NCBI GenBank assembly: GCA_030606585.1 | Contig: JAUWGD010000031.1 | Span: 1-14,503, forward strand | Reading direction: 5' to 3' | Source of the DNA: Dehalococcoidales bacterium | Lineage (GTDB): Bacteria > Chloroflexota > Dehalococcoidia > Dehalococcoidales > RBG-16-60-22 | DNA: 14,503 nucleotides | Part shown: positions 1-7,036 of the stretch, piece by piece | Numbering within the stretch: position 1 is the first letter of the stretch | Layout: each line of letters starts with the position of its first letter | Made by a program: the position numbers and the translations under genes | Notes under the pieces: generated by a model | Database searches by the model: none | Told to the model about the DNA's origin: nothing | What the model saw: the letters and a program-made list of their open reading frames with translations, nothing else

Positions 1-1922
1 ATAGCCAGGACGCCCCCTATAAGGAAGAATGCGCCTCCCGTCCATATCCAGACAATCAGAGGATTCACCAGAATCCGGAAAGTAGCTGATTTATCTTCGG
101 GGTCAAACCCGGTCCAGACCAGCGAAATGAATAAGTCTTCTGCCGCCGTGGTGCGTACCGCTACCTCGGCAAAGAAATCATCACGACTGAACCAGTAAGC
201 GTAGCTGGGACGCATAATCCCCACATTTTTCTCATTCATGCTCACCTGTATATCGGCAACCGCACTTGTCTTTAAACTGTCCTGTTTGAACATTAGTTCA
301 TTATAGGACAATGTATATTTACCGGCACTCGTCGACTCGCCGATATCCAGCGTCACCGTCCTCTCGATACTGTAGAATGAGGAGACGATGATACCGAGAG
401 TAATGAGAACGATGCCGATATGGGCCAGAAAGCCCCCGTAACGCGCCCGATTGCTGTTTATTAAAGAGAAAAAGGCACGGGCGCGGTTCTTTCCCGTGCT
501 GCGATGGCGGGCTACGGCTCCCCGGTACAACTCCCGGAAAATGACAAAAAGCGGTAAGCCGCACAATACCACCACGGCGATATACCAGTTGCCGATTCCG
601 GAAATCAGAATAGCCGCGGCGGCGACTATTACAGCCAGGAAAAAGAATATAATATTACGGCCGGCGGACTTCCATATAGATTTCCCCCAGCCGAACAGCG
701 GGCATACCCCCATAAGAAACACGAGAAGGAGCATTATCGGACCGCAGGTTCTATCAAAGAAACTGCGGTCGAGAGCTATCTTTACTCCCCCAAATGCCTC
801 CACCACCCGGGGCAATACCGTTCCGATAAAAATAACAAATACCAGCACCACCAGAATAATATTGGTAAGTAGAAAAGCACTTTCTCTGGATATCAGAGAT
901 GCCGGTTTTTCGTCACTCTTTAAATCGCGGCGGCGGACATACAGCAACGCCATTGAGCCGATTATCACGATAATCATGGCAGCCAGAATGTAGGGCGGAA
1001 AGGGCGAGCCATAGAATCCGTGCAGGGGCGACTCGATACCGCCATGGGTGATAAAGGGACTCAGCAGGGTAAAAACAAAAGTAAATACAATCAGGCAGAA
1101 GCTCCATGTATTCAAATAATTCCTCCGCCCCCGTACCGCCATCGAGTGGAGAAAGACGGTCCCCAGCAGCCAGGGCATCAGCCCGGCGTTCTCCACGGGG
1201 TCCCAGGCCCAGTAACCTCCCCAGCCCAGCTCATTATATGACCACCACATCCCCACGAGGTTGCCGATACCCAGTACGCACCAGGCAAAGACCGCCCAGC
1301 GCCGGACAAGGTTGGTCCACCCTATACCCGGACTGCGGGCGATAAGCGCCGCCACGACCATGGCAAACACGACGGCAAAACCGGCGAAGCCGATATAGAG
1401 CAGCGGAGGATGAATGAGCATGCCGAAATTCTGCAGTAACGGATTCATGCCAAAACCGTCAACGGGAGGAGACGGGTGCTCAGCGAATACATTTACACTA
1501 AACGTAACCAGCGCTATATAGAAGGCCTCAATAACGGCCATTATAACGACTGCATAAGACATAACCCGCTGGTTATTGCCTCTTGTCTGGAAAACCAGCA
1601 ATGCAGAAAATAGAGAAATCAGCCATCCCCAGAAAAACATCGAGCCGGCCTTGTCGGCATAGAGGGCGCTCAGCGTATAGGCGGAGGGAAGGTCGTTACT
1701 GGCATGTTCCGCCACGATGGTCAGGCTGTAGTCCCGGGTAAAAAACGCAACGAGAATAAGGGCCAGCGCCAGCGTATAGAGTCCAAAAATAATGAGGATA
1801 CCGCTACGGGCGGCGGCTGCCAGCCGCCCTGATGCTGCCCGGGCGCCGATTATCGAGGCTATAACCGAAAACACGGCAACGGGGAGAGCTATCATCAAGG
1901 CAATACGCCCTGCTTCTGTCAT
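1..1922 (-). CDS. ccmF: Cytochrome c heme lyase CcmF, partial (3' end outside window)
   Basis: CcmF is a polytopic membrane protein that takes heme from holo-CcmE and attaches it to CXXCH cysteines of exported apocytochromes. About 640 codons are open on the minus strand from the ATG at 1920-1922 to the left edge, against roughly 650 in typical CcmF, so only the extreme C-terminus is missing. I translated it by hand. It shows many hydrophobic segments, the family signature HPPLLYIGF, the tryptophan-rich heme-handling segment WGGYWAWDPVENAG (near 1195-1235), conserved His contexts FLHSM, ITHGG and FLAHIGI, then a C-terminal soluble domain and a final membrane segment ending ILVNPLIVWIWTGG. It starts 9 nt after the ccmE stop, so the two are co-transcribed; the Shine-Dalgarno is weak. 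NrfE/CcmF-like lyases are close relatives, but the adjacent ccmE favours CcmF. Confidence 0.93.
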   Translation of the reverse strand, partial: MTEAGRIALMIALPVAVFSVIASIIGARAASGRLAAAARSGILIIFGLYTLALALILVAFFTRDYSLTIVAEHASNDLPSAYTLSALYADKAGSMFFWGWLISLFSALLVFQTRGNNQRVMSYAVVIMAVIEAFYIALVTFSVNVFAEHPSPPVDGFGMNPLLQNFGMLIHPPLLYIGFAGFAVVFAMVVAALIARSPGIGWTNLVRRWAVFAWCVLGIGNLVGMWWSYNELGWGGYWAWDPVENAGLMPWLLGTVFLHSMAVRGRRNYLNTWSFCLIVFTFVFTLLSPFITHGGIESPLHGFYGSPFPPYILAAMIIVIIGSMALLYVRRRDLKSDEKPASLISRESAFLLTNIILVVLVFVIFIGTVLPRVVEAFGGVKIALDRSFFDRTCGPIMLLLVFLMGVCPLFGWGKSIWKSAGRNIIFFFLAVIVAAAAILISGIGNWYIAVVVLCGLPLFVIFRELYRGAVARHRSTGKNRARAFFSLINSNRARYGGFLAHIGIVLITLGIIVSSFYSIERTVTLDIGESTSAGKYTLSYNELMFKQDSLKTSAVADIQVSMNEKNVGIMRPSYAYWFSRDDFFAEVAVRTTAAEDLFISLVWTGFDPEDKSATFRILVNPLIVWIWTGGAFFLIGGVLA

Positions 1923-1931
1923 ATATCAGAA

Positions 1932-2321
1932 CTACTCAATATCTATAGATTCATATTTTGAAGGACACTTTAAAATAAGCTGGCTTGCCCGAAAAACGCC
2001 ATCAGAGTCGTATTTACCCTCCACCAGTATCGTTGAGCCTGCCTTGAACCCACCCGGTTGAGCCCCGTGATAAACAACCGGCATGTTTTTACCGCCCTCG
2101 GTAATGGTAAACGCTAGTTCGAGGTCATCGGCATTCCACTCGATGGCGGTATCCGCCACGTTTCCGGCCACCCGTACATTGGTATCAAGGAGCTCGTCAC
2201 TCCTGTCAAAGAATTCGCTTACCGTAACATAGTAGCTGACCGAACTGCCGAAGCTCAGATATAGCAGGTATACTACCGCTATTAATATAATTGCCCCGCC
2301 TATCAATAGCCGTTTTTTCAT
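1932..2321 (-). CDS. ccmE: Cytochrome c maturation heme chaperone CcmE, CxxxY variant
   Basis: CcmE is a membrane-anchored periplasmic heme chaperone that receives heme from CcmC and hands it to CcmF. The 129-residue protein has one N-terminal membrane segment (about residues 5-24) and then the small beta-barrel domain, with family hallmarks VRVAGNV, the VVYHGAQPGGFKAGS loop and VEGKYDSDGVFRASQLILKCPSKY. The covalent heme-binding residue in the classical protein is a His in HxxxY; here the motif is C119-P-S-K-Y123. This is the known archaeal/Desulfovibrio-type variant, which has been linked to Ccm systems lacking CcmH. It is the first visible gene of a minus-strand ccm operon, 310 bp from the divergent redox operon whose cytochrome it presumably serves. 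The start at 2321 gives a proper anchor segment. Confidence 0.93.
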   Translation of the reverse strand: MKKRLLIGGAIILIAVVYLLYLSFGSSVSYYVTVSEFFDRSDELLDTNVRVAGNVADTAIEWNADDLELAFTITEGGKNMPVVYHGAQPGGFKAGSTILVEGKYDSDGVFRASQLILKCPSKYESIDIE

Positions 2322-2357
2322 AATGATGGGCTCTTTTAAGCCTGAAACCCAATCTAG

Positions 2358-2387
2358 AGTCTACTCTGGAAATAAATAGCGTGTCAA
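2358..2387 (-). promoter_or_regulatory. Putative promoter of ccmEF
   Basis: On the minus strand TTGACA (complement of 2382-2387) and TAGACT (complement of 2358-2363) are separated by 18 nt. Transcription would start near 2351, about 30 nt upstream of the ccmE ATG. The -35 is perfect and the -10 matches 4 of 6. The rest of the 310-bp divergent gap holds the opposing promoter and two operators. Confidence 0.5.
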
Positions 2388-2408
2388 ACAAAAAGATGTT
2401 GACTTTGT

Positions 2409-2425
2409 CGACCCCTGTAAGGTAT
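2409..2425. promoter_or_regulatory. CsoR/CstR-family operator, copy A
   Basis: The half-sites CGACCC and AGGTAT flank a 5-nt spacer CTGTA, matching 9 of 12 half-site bases of the ATACCC-N5-GGGTAT palindrome at 7037-7053. It lies 26 bp (start to start) from copy B, which has the same spacer, and its last base touches the TTGACT -35 of the rhodanese promoter. GC-rich-core palindromes flanked by AT/TA are typical operators of the CsoR/RcnR family, and such a repressor is encoded in this window. Confidence 0.55.
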
Positions 2426-2454
2426 TGACTTAGCCTACCCCTGTATGGTATAGT
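2425..2454 (+). promoter_or_regulatory. Putative promoter of the rhodanese-cytochrome operon
   Basis: TTGACT (2425-2430) and TATAGT (2449-2454) are 18 nt apart, placing the start near 2461 and leaving a leader of about 170 nt before the rhodanese ATG. Operator copy B occupies the spacer and copy A touches the -35, so a bound repressor should block polymerase. I saw no riboswitch or strong terminator in the leader. Confidence 0.55.
2435..2451. promoter_or_regulatory. CsoR/CstR-family operator, copy B
   Basis: CTACCC-CTGTA-TGGTAT matches 10 of 12 half-site bases of the palindrome at 7037-7053 and shares its 17-bp architecture. It sits between the -35 and -10 of the rhodanese promoter. Confidence 0.6.
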
Positions 2455-2631
2455 CCATGCTGGAATGCTTAATAGTTCTAAAACAATATTTACTGGAACT
2501 ATTCCTCTCATCGTATTTTTTCCCTATCTATCCACCGGTGTTACCTGGCAGCCGCATGATGATATCTGGCAGCTTTCTCAAACCGGTGTACATATACGAG
2601 CATTATTAAAGTAAAACAGGGAGGATTACCA

Positions 2632-3624
2632 ATGCGTTTAAAATTGTGGTCTGGTCTGAGTACCATAATAATCCTGCTGGCACTTCTGCTGGCAATGCCG
2701 ATGCTCTCCGCCTGCGGTGGAGAAGAAGAACCGGCACCGGCTCCGGCGCCATCCCCCGAGCCAGAACCCGCTCCAGCCGTAGCGGAGTTTGATGTAGTTA
2801 AGGACGCCGTCGCCGACTACCTGGCTGATAAAGCTGGAAATATGCCGGCTTCCGACCTTCACATGATGGTCGCCGAGGGCGACGCTCCTTACATCGTCAG
2901 TCTCCGCAGCGCGGCAGATTACGCCAAGGGACATATTCCCGGCGCCGTTAATATCGGCTTCGGGGAACTGGCAACACTCCCCATGGATGAGGAAATTTTA
3001 GTCTACTGCTACACGGGGCAGTCGGCCTCATTTGGTGCGGCCGTACTCGGCGTAATGGGTTACGATGTGATGAACCTGCTGCACGGCATGTCTTCATGGT
3101 CGGACGACCCGGCTGTTTTTATCGCACGGTTTGACCCCGCAACAGGTCAGGGCGATTTCAATGTTGAAACTGCCGCTAATGCCGGTGGTACCTACGGCCT
3201 GCCGGATATAGAAAACACCGCTTCCGGCGATGTTGCCGCGATTGTGAAAGCCGCGGCCGCCACCGTATCGCCCAAGTACATCACCGCCACCGACCTTAAT
3301 ATGAAGATTGCCGAGGGCGAAGAGATGACCATCATCAGCGTTCGCTCTGCGGAAAATTATGCCGCGGGACATGTCCCCGGGGCCATCAACATCGGGCTTG
3401 CCGCCCTGGTGGATAATCTCGCTAAAATCAACCCCGACGCACCCGTATACGTGTACTGTTACACTGGGCATTCGGCGGCCCAGGCAGTGGCCGTGCTGCA
3501 AATGCTCGGATACGATGCCTACAGCCTCAAGTTCGGTATGTGCGGCTGGAGCGCGGACCCGGTGGCTAACGCCGGCAAGTGCTTTAATCCCGACAGTGCC
3601 GCGGGTTACGCAACCGAGAGTTAA
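2632..3624 (+). CDS. Lipoprotein with two rhodanese domains
   Basis: Rhodanese domains move sulfane sulfur through a cysteine persulfide. This 330-residue protein has a lipoprotein signal peptide with lipobox L-S-A-C (Cys28), an acidic proline/alanine/glutamate linker (about 31-50) and two rhodanese domains. Domain 1 (about 70-160) has active-site loop CYTGQSA with Cys126. Domain 2 (about 215-305) has CYTGHSA with Cys276. Both keep the upstream R-S-A-x-x-Y-A-x-G-H-x-P-G-A-x-N-I-G element, so both look potentially active. The loop lacks the Arg of classical thiosulfate rhodaneses, so the donor is unclear. Start: AGGGAGG (2618-2624), 7 nt before the ATG. It would be anchored outside the cytoplasmic membrane and is the first gene of the redox operon, under CstR-type operators, which implies handling of persulfide, polysulfide or thiosulfate outside the cell. 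Confidence 0.9.
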   Translation: MRLKLWSGLSTIIILLALLLAMPMLSACGGEEEPAPAPAPSPEPEPAPAVAEFDVVKDAVADYLADKAGNMPASDLHMMVAEGDAPYIVSLRSAADYAKGHIPGAVNIGFGELATLPMDEEILVYCYTGQSASFGAAVLGVMGYDVMNLLHGMSSWSDDPAVFIARFDPATGQGDFNVETAANAGGTYGLPDIENTASGDVAAIVKAAAATVSPKYITATDLNMKIAEGEEMTIISVRSAENYAAGHVPGAINIGLAALVDNLAKINPDAPVYVYCYTGHSAAQAVAVLQMLGYDAYSLKFGMCGWSADPVANAGKCFNPDSAAGYATES

Positions 3625-3639
3625 TACTGGAATGTAATT

Positions 3640-3676
3640 CTGCCTGTCCGGGGTTCATCGCCATCCGGGCAGGCAG
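3640..3676 (+). other. Intercistronic hairpin between rhodanese and cytochrome genes
   Basis: The 12-nt arms at 3640-3651 and 3665-3676 pair fully (one G-U) around a 13-nt loop. No U-run follows, so it is more likely an mRNA processing or stabilising element, giving different amounts of the two products, than a terminator. Confidence 0.55.
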
Positions 3677-3735
3677 GATGAATTGAATAAAGTCACCAGT
3701 TGTTTTTGAAATATGGCTGGAGAATGGAGCGGCCG

Positions 3736-5055
3736 ATGAAGAGACTGGTTACAGCGGTTACCGTCATATTGGTACTGGTTGCGTTAGCTGCAACCGGATG
3801 TACCAATAAGGGACTCATCAGTCCTGCGCCGGAGGCGGAGGAAGAGGAGATAACCAGTACCTGTGTTACCTGCCATACGGATAAAGACACCCTCAAAGAA
3901 CTGGCCACAACGGAAGTAGCGGCCAAGTCAGAGGCAACAACGGGCGAAGGCTGAGGCGGTGATTTACCTCCGTTGGAGGTGTGGGAAAAGGTCTTCGTCA
4001 AGGATGCCAAGTTCCTGCAAAGTACCCATGGCAAGGTAGGCTGTGTTATCTGCCACGGCGGCGATAGCCAGGAAGAGGATAAAGAGCTGGCGCATGTAGG
4101 TCTGGTTATCGACCCGTCCGATGGCGACTGCAACACCTGTCATAAGGACGTCGCCCAGACGCATGATTTAAGCCTTCACGGCACTCTCAGTGGTTTTGAG
4201 TCCGCTCTCGAAGCCAGGGGCGGCGATGTTTCAGAAGGTTCCCCGCTGGATACAGTGCTTGAAAATCACTGCCAGGAGTGCCACACTTCCTGCGGGCAGT
4301 GCCATGTCAGCCGACCGGATGAGCTGGAAGGCGGCCTTGTCTCCGGACATAAATTCCGCGCGACTCCTTCCACGCAGTACAACTGCGTCGCCTGCCACGG
4401 CGCCCGTGTCGGCGCCGAATACCTCGGGGAGAACGAAGGCATACCGGCCGACGTTCACTGGACCCAGGAGACGATGCTCTGTACAGCTTGCCACAGCCAG
4501 GAACTACACGGCTCAGGAGAACTGATTGAAAGCCGGTACCATAACCCCGACATGGTCAAGTGCGAAGATTGTCACGAAGATGTCTGGACAAATACCGCGG
4601 ATAATCCCCAGCACGAGCAGCACCTGAGTGATCTTTCCTGCCAGGTCTGTCACTCCGTCGCATATAAAAATTGCTACGGCTGCCATGTTGCTATCGATGA
4701 GGAAGGCATGCCCTGCCGCACCAGCGAGCCATCCGTCATGCAGTTTGAAATCGGTTATAATCCGTTGAGGTCATCGGAAAGGCCTTTCAAATACGTGGTC
4801 CTGCGTCACGTGCCAACCTGTGCCGGGACCTGCGACTACTACGGGGATGCCCTGTTCCCGAATTTCAACGCAGTCTCGACCTGGAAGTATGCTACGCCGC
4901 ATAACATCCAGTTGAGTACGCCTCAGAACGAGAGTTGTGATGCCTGCCATGGTAATCTCGAACTGTTCCTGACCGAAGAAGACATCAGGCCTGAGGAAAA
5001 GGCAGCTAATAAAGATGTCGTCGTAGACGAGTTACCCGAGACTGTAGGGAAGTAA
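3736..5055 (+). CDS. Eleven-heme cytochrome c lipoprotein with in-frame UGA (probable selenocysteine)
   Basis: One reading frame runs from ATG 3736 (GGAG at 3726-3729, 6 nt upstream) to the TAA at 5053-5055, interrupted only by a TGA at 3952-3954 (codon 73). Upstream of it are a signal peptide with lipobox-like ATGC (Cys22), an acidic linker and one CXXCH (43-47). Downstream are ten more: CVICH, CNTCH, CQECH, CGQCH, CVACH, CTACH, CEDCH, CQVCH, CYGCH and CDACH, with many extra His residues for distal heme ligation. The second part has no credible start or export signal of its own, yet Ccm attaches heme only outside the membrane, so it makes sense only if UGA is read through. A SECIS-like hairpin begins about 11 nt after the UGA, in local context GEG-U-GGD. 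Full length is 439 residues. Role inferred: extracytoplasmic electron carrier or sulfur-species reductase fed by the next two genes. The alternative is a nonsense-mutated pseudogene. Confidence 0.8.
3965..3981 (+). promoter_or_regulatory. SECIS-like hairpin after the in-frame UGA
   Basis: ACCTCC-GTT-GGAGGT (3966-3980) forms six Watson-Crick pairs, extended by U3965-G3981. The apical loop GUU starts 18 nt after the UGA and begins with G. Published bacterial SECIS criteria, as I recall them, ask for a 4-16 bp stem, a loop 16-37 nt from the UGA and a G in the first loop positions; all three are met. The E. coli-type bulged U is not evident. No sel genes are in the window. Confidence 0.55.
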
Positions 5056-5061
5056 GTTTTT

Positions 5062-5925
5062 ATGGAGATAAGTCGTAAAAATTTCTTGAAGGGTGCCGCA
5101 GGAGCAACCGGACTGCTATTACTTCAACCGCCGGCTATGGCCATGGCTAAAGATTCGCAGACTTCCGCGGGCATGGCCATGCTGATTGATGTTACCAAAT
5201 GTGTAAACTGCTGGTGGTGTTATGCCGCCTGCAAGGAATACAACGAACTGCCAGAGACCACTAAACCCGACCTGACACAACCCCCGGCACTTTCCTCAAA
5301 TGTCTGGACAACGCTGCACCCGGTGATGAACAGTGGCAAATGGACTTCCCGTAAAAAAGCCTGTAATCACTGTACCGACGCCGCCTGTGTTGAAGTCTGC
5401 CCTACCGGAGCGTTGAGCTATAACGAGATGGGCTTCGTCCAGTATGACAAAGAGAAATGCTCCGGATGCGGTTATTGCGTCGAGTTTTGTCCCTTCGGCG
5501 TGCCGCAGATGGAAACAAATACAATAACCGGCGTGGCTATCATGGATAAATGCACCTTCTGCCCTGACCGTGTCACCAATGGTGAGCCGCCTGCCTGTGC
5601 CGCCGCCTGCACCACCGGCGCGATTACCTACGGCCAGCGGGCCGATTTGATTGCAGAGGCGAAGGAAAGGGTTGCCACCCTGCAACAGAAAAATACCGAC
5701 GCCTCACTTTATGGGGTTAATGAACTGGGCGGCCTGCATGTAATGTATGTCCTTGATAACTCTCCGGCAGTTTACGGACTGCCTGCCGACCCCGAAGTGC
5801 CGCCTACCAGCATTATACGTGATGTACTCCGGTGGGTGGGTTCCGGTCTGGCAATTGCCGCGGTGGCCGGCTTTGGGCTGAACTACCTGGTCGCCCGGCT
5901 AAGAACGAGGAGGGGAGAAGAGTAA
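5062..5925 (+). CDS. Tat-exported ferredoxin-like protein with four [4Fe-4S] clusters (HybA/FdnH-like)
   Basis: This is an electron-transfer subunit of the type that links a membrane cytochrome b to an outward-facing redox enzyme. The N-terminus SRKNFLKG is a Tat signal with an R-K pair in place of R-R. Four cysteine sets follow: CVNCWWCYAAC (from residue 47), CNHCTDAACVEVC, CSGCGYCVEFC, and C-x2-C-x11-C-x3-C in the CTFC...CAAAC segment. A C-terminal membrane helix (about 255-275, GSGLAIAAVAGFGLNYLVA) followed by RLRTRR anchors it with the clusters outside, as in HybA and the formate dehydrogenase beta subunit. At 287 residues it is normal for the family. It begins 6 nt after the cytochrome stop and overlaps the cytochrome b start by one base. 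No catalytic molybdopterin subunit accompanies it, so the multiheme cytochrome is the likely partner. Confidence 0.93.
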   Translation: MEISRKNFLKGAAGATGLLLLQPPAMAMAKDSQTSAGMAMLIDVTKCVNCWWCYAACKEYNELPETTKPDLTQPPALSSNVWTTLHPVMNSGKWTSRKKACNHCTDAACVEVCPTGALSYNEMGFVQYDKEKCSGCGYCVEFCPFGVPQMETNTITGVAIMDKCTFCPDRVTNGEPPACAAACTTGAITYGQRADLIAEAKERVATLQQKNTDASLYGVNELGGLHVMYVLDNSPAVYGLPADPEVPPTSIIRDVLRWVGSGLAIAAVAGFGLNYLVARLRTRRGEE

Positions 5926-6572
5926 TGGCAGAAGCAAGAGTTGTCGAACGTTTCAGGAAACGTACCATCTGGTTTCACTGGATTCACACGGCGGCTTTTC
6001 TGGTACTTTTAGTCACGGGAGCGATTCTGTTTCTCCCCGGTCTTGGCGGTCCGGCGGCGGGTGGTCTGACCAGGTTCATCCATCGCATTGCCGTGGTGTT
6101 CTTCGTCGGTATGCCGATAGTATATTTCATCATCAATCCGAGGATGTCACTGCATTTCATTAAAGAAACTCTAACCTGGGGCAGGAACGATGTCCAGTGG
6201 TTCAGTCAGGCACCCGATTATTACTTCGGGGGTGACGAGGAAAAAATGCCGCCGCAGGGGCATATCAACACGGGACAGAAGATGTGGCAGTTTATTGTGC
6301 TGGGTACCGGCGCCCTCTTCCTGATATCCGGCTTCTTCATGTGGTTCCTCAAGGATGCTCTGGCAGCGGGTGTCTTTCAGTGGTTCGTAATTGTGCATGA
6401 TGTCGCCTTTGTTGTGGCTCTCCTCATGCTGCTGGTACACGTTTACCTGGGTGTCATTCACCCGAGGATGACGGAGTCACTCCGCTCTATGTGGGACGGA
6501 AAAATTTCCAAGACCTATGCCAGAAACCACTACGGTAAGTGGTATGATGAGGTAGCTAAGGGTAAGAATTAG
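5925..6572 (+). CDS. Membrane cytochrome b (formate dehydrogenase gamma-like, cytochrome b561 family)
   Basis: This 215-residue protein has about four membrane helices and histidines placed for two b hemes: WFHWIH at the start of helix 1, RFIHRIA in helix 2, and HDVAF plus LLVHVYLGVIHP in the last helix. The pattern matches FdnI/HyaC-like quinone-reactive subunits. It would exchange electrons between the menaquinone pool and the iron-sulfur protein. The ATG at 5925 overlaps the previous stop as TAATG, with GGGGAGAAG just upstream; an earlier in-frame ATG at 5832 lies inside the preceding gene and adds only a hydrophilic extension, so I reject it. It is the last gene of the redox operon. Confidence 0.92.
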   Translation: MAEARVVERFRKRTIWFHWIHTAAFLVLLVTGAILFLPGLGGPAAGGLTRFIHRIAVVFFVGMPIVYFIINPRMSLHFIKETLTWGRNDVQWFSQAPDYYFGGDEEKMPPQGHINTGQKMWQFIVLGTGALFLISGFFMWFLKDALAAGVFQWFVIVHDVAFVVALLMLLVHVYLGVIHPRMTESLRSMWDGKISKTYARNHYGKWYDEVAKGKN

Positions 6573-6602
6573 CTATATAAAAAGCCAGCCGGTTACCAGA
6601 AA

Positions 6603-6629
6603 ACAACGGATTTTTCTATGTCGCGTTGT
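6603..6629 (-). terminator. Weak candidate terminator of the CstR-like gene
   Basis: Complementary arms ACAACG (6603-6608) and CGTTGT (6624-6629) flank a 15-nt loop directly downstream of the repressor stop. On the minus strand they are followed by a short T-run. Only six pairs and a large loop, so weak. No clear plus-strand terminator follows cytochrome b. Confidence 0.25.
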
Positions 6630-6631
6630 AT

Positions 6632-6922
6632 CTATTCACCCAATCGGACCCGGCCCCAGACACCTACTACCCGCACCATAGATTCATAGACATCAGGGTC
6701 GGTTTGGCTTCCTTTCGGAGCGCAAATTTTTACATAATTATTTAAAACCAGCGCGCCCACGCCATCAATAGCCGAACGCACCGCCGCCAGCTGAGTCACG
6801 ATGCTCTCGCAATCACGTTCATCGGCAACCATTTTCTGAAGACCGCGTAGCTGTCCTTCTATCCTCTTAAGACGTTTGACTATTGCTTCTCTTGACACTT
6901 CCGGTCTTTCTTCCCTAGCCAT
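6632..6922 (-). CDS. cstR: CsoR/RcnR-family repressor, two-cysteine (CstR-like) persulfide sensor
   Basis: The all-helical DUF156 fold is recognisable from KRLKRIEGQLRGLQKMV, then RDC, TQLAAVRSAI and the second-helix cysteine. Counting from the chosen start, Cys38 and Cys67 are 29 residues apart, as in Staphylococcus CstR. The His that completes the Cys-His-Cys copper site of CsoR (four residues before the second Cys) is Tyr63 here, so a Cu(I) sensor is unlikely. CstR forms di- or trisulfide links between subunits on exposure to sulfane sulfur and then releases DNA. Start: the ATG at 6922 has GGAGG (6928-6932) 5 nt upstream; two earlier ATGs overlap that ribosome site and would add five residues. 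Operators of matching pattern occur in the rhodanese promoter and upstream of this gene. The cstR symbol is by inference from the cysteine pattern and context. Confidence 0.85.
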   Translation of the reverse strand: MAREERPEVSREAIVKRLKRIEGQLRGLQKMVADERDCESIVTQLAAVRSAIDGVGALVLNNYVKICAPKGSQTDPDVYESMVRVVGVWGRVRLGE

Positions 6923-6960
6923 GGCATCCTCCATCATGGAATATTATGTAACAATATCAT

Positions 6961-6966
6961 ATACCC
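6961..6966. promoter_or_regulatory. Operator half-site at the repressor start region
   Basis: ATACCC matches one half of the palindrome at 7037-7053 and falls near the expected transcription start of the repressor gene. No second half is visible at the right distance. It may aid autoregulation or be chance. Confidence 0.25.
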
Positions 6967-6970
6967 TAAT

Positions 6971-6999
6971 ATTCTACCTCACCATTGGACAAATTCCAA
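6971..6999 (-). promoter_or_regulatory. Putative promoter of the CstR-like gene
   Basis: Minus strand TTGGAA (complement of 6994-6999) and TAGAAT (complement of 6971-6976), spaced 17 nt, predict a start near 6964, about 40 nt before the repressor ATG. Confidence 0.5.
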
Positions 7000-7007
7000 G
7001 ACGGGCA

Positions 7008-7036
7008 TTGACACGGGGAAAGAGGAGTGATAAGCT
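7008..7036 (+). promoter_or_regulatory. Possible plus-strand promoter abutting the operator
   Basis: A perfect TTGACA (7008-7013) lies 17 nt from a poor -10, TAAGCT (7031-7036). The CstR-type operator begins at the next base. The only downstream content before hairpin terminators is about 130 nt without a convincing ORF. Confidence 0.3.

Noticed and set aside
451..993. 180-codon plus-strand ORF in the first kilobase
   Set aside because: It is antisense to ccmF, whose hand translation matches the family throughout; the ORF's protein is rich in Arg/Thr/Ile with no family features.
3952..3954. UGA reassigned to tryptophan or glycine (alternative genetic code)
   Set aside because: TGA is a true stop for dppC (ATGA overlap), and TGG encodes Trp throughout; only this one gene has an internal TGA.
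3973..5055. Cytochrome part after the UGA as an independent gene starting at TTG 3973
   Set aside because: It would lack a signal peptide and a properly placed ribosome site (GGAGG lies after the TTG), yet carries ten CXXCH motifs that need export.
3736..5055. Plain pseudogene from a nonsense mutation
   Set aside because: Not excluded, but the other 438 codons are intact, every heme motif is preserved, and a SECIS-like hairpin follows the TGA; decay would normally show more lesions.
6632..6922. Copper-responsive CsoR
   Set aside because: The His of the Cu(I) site is Tyr and no copper transporter or chaperone gene is nearby; context is sulfur/redox.
6923..6937. Earlier ATG codons for the CstR-like protein
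   Set aside because: They overlap or precede the GGAGG site that fits the ATG at 6922 and add nothing conserved.
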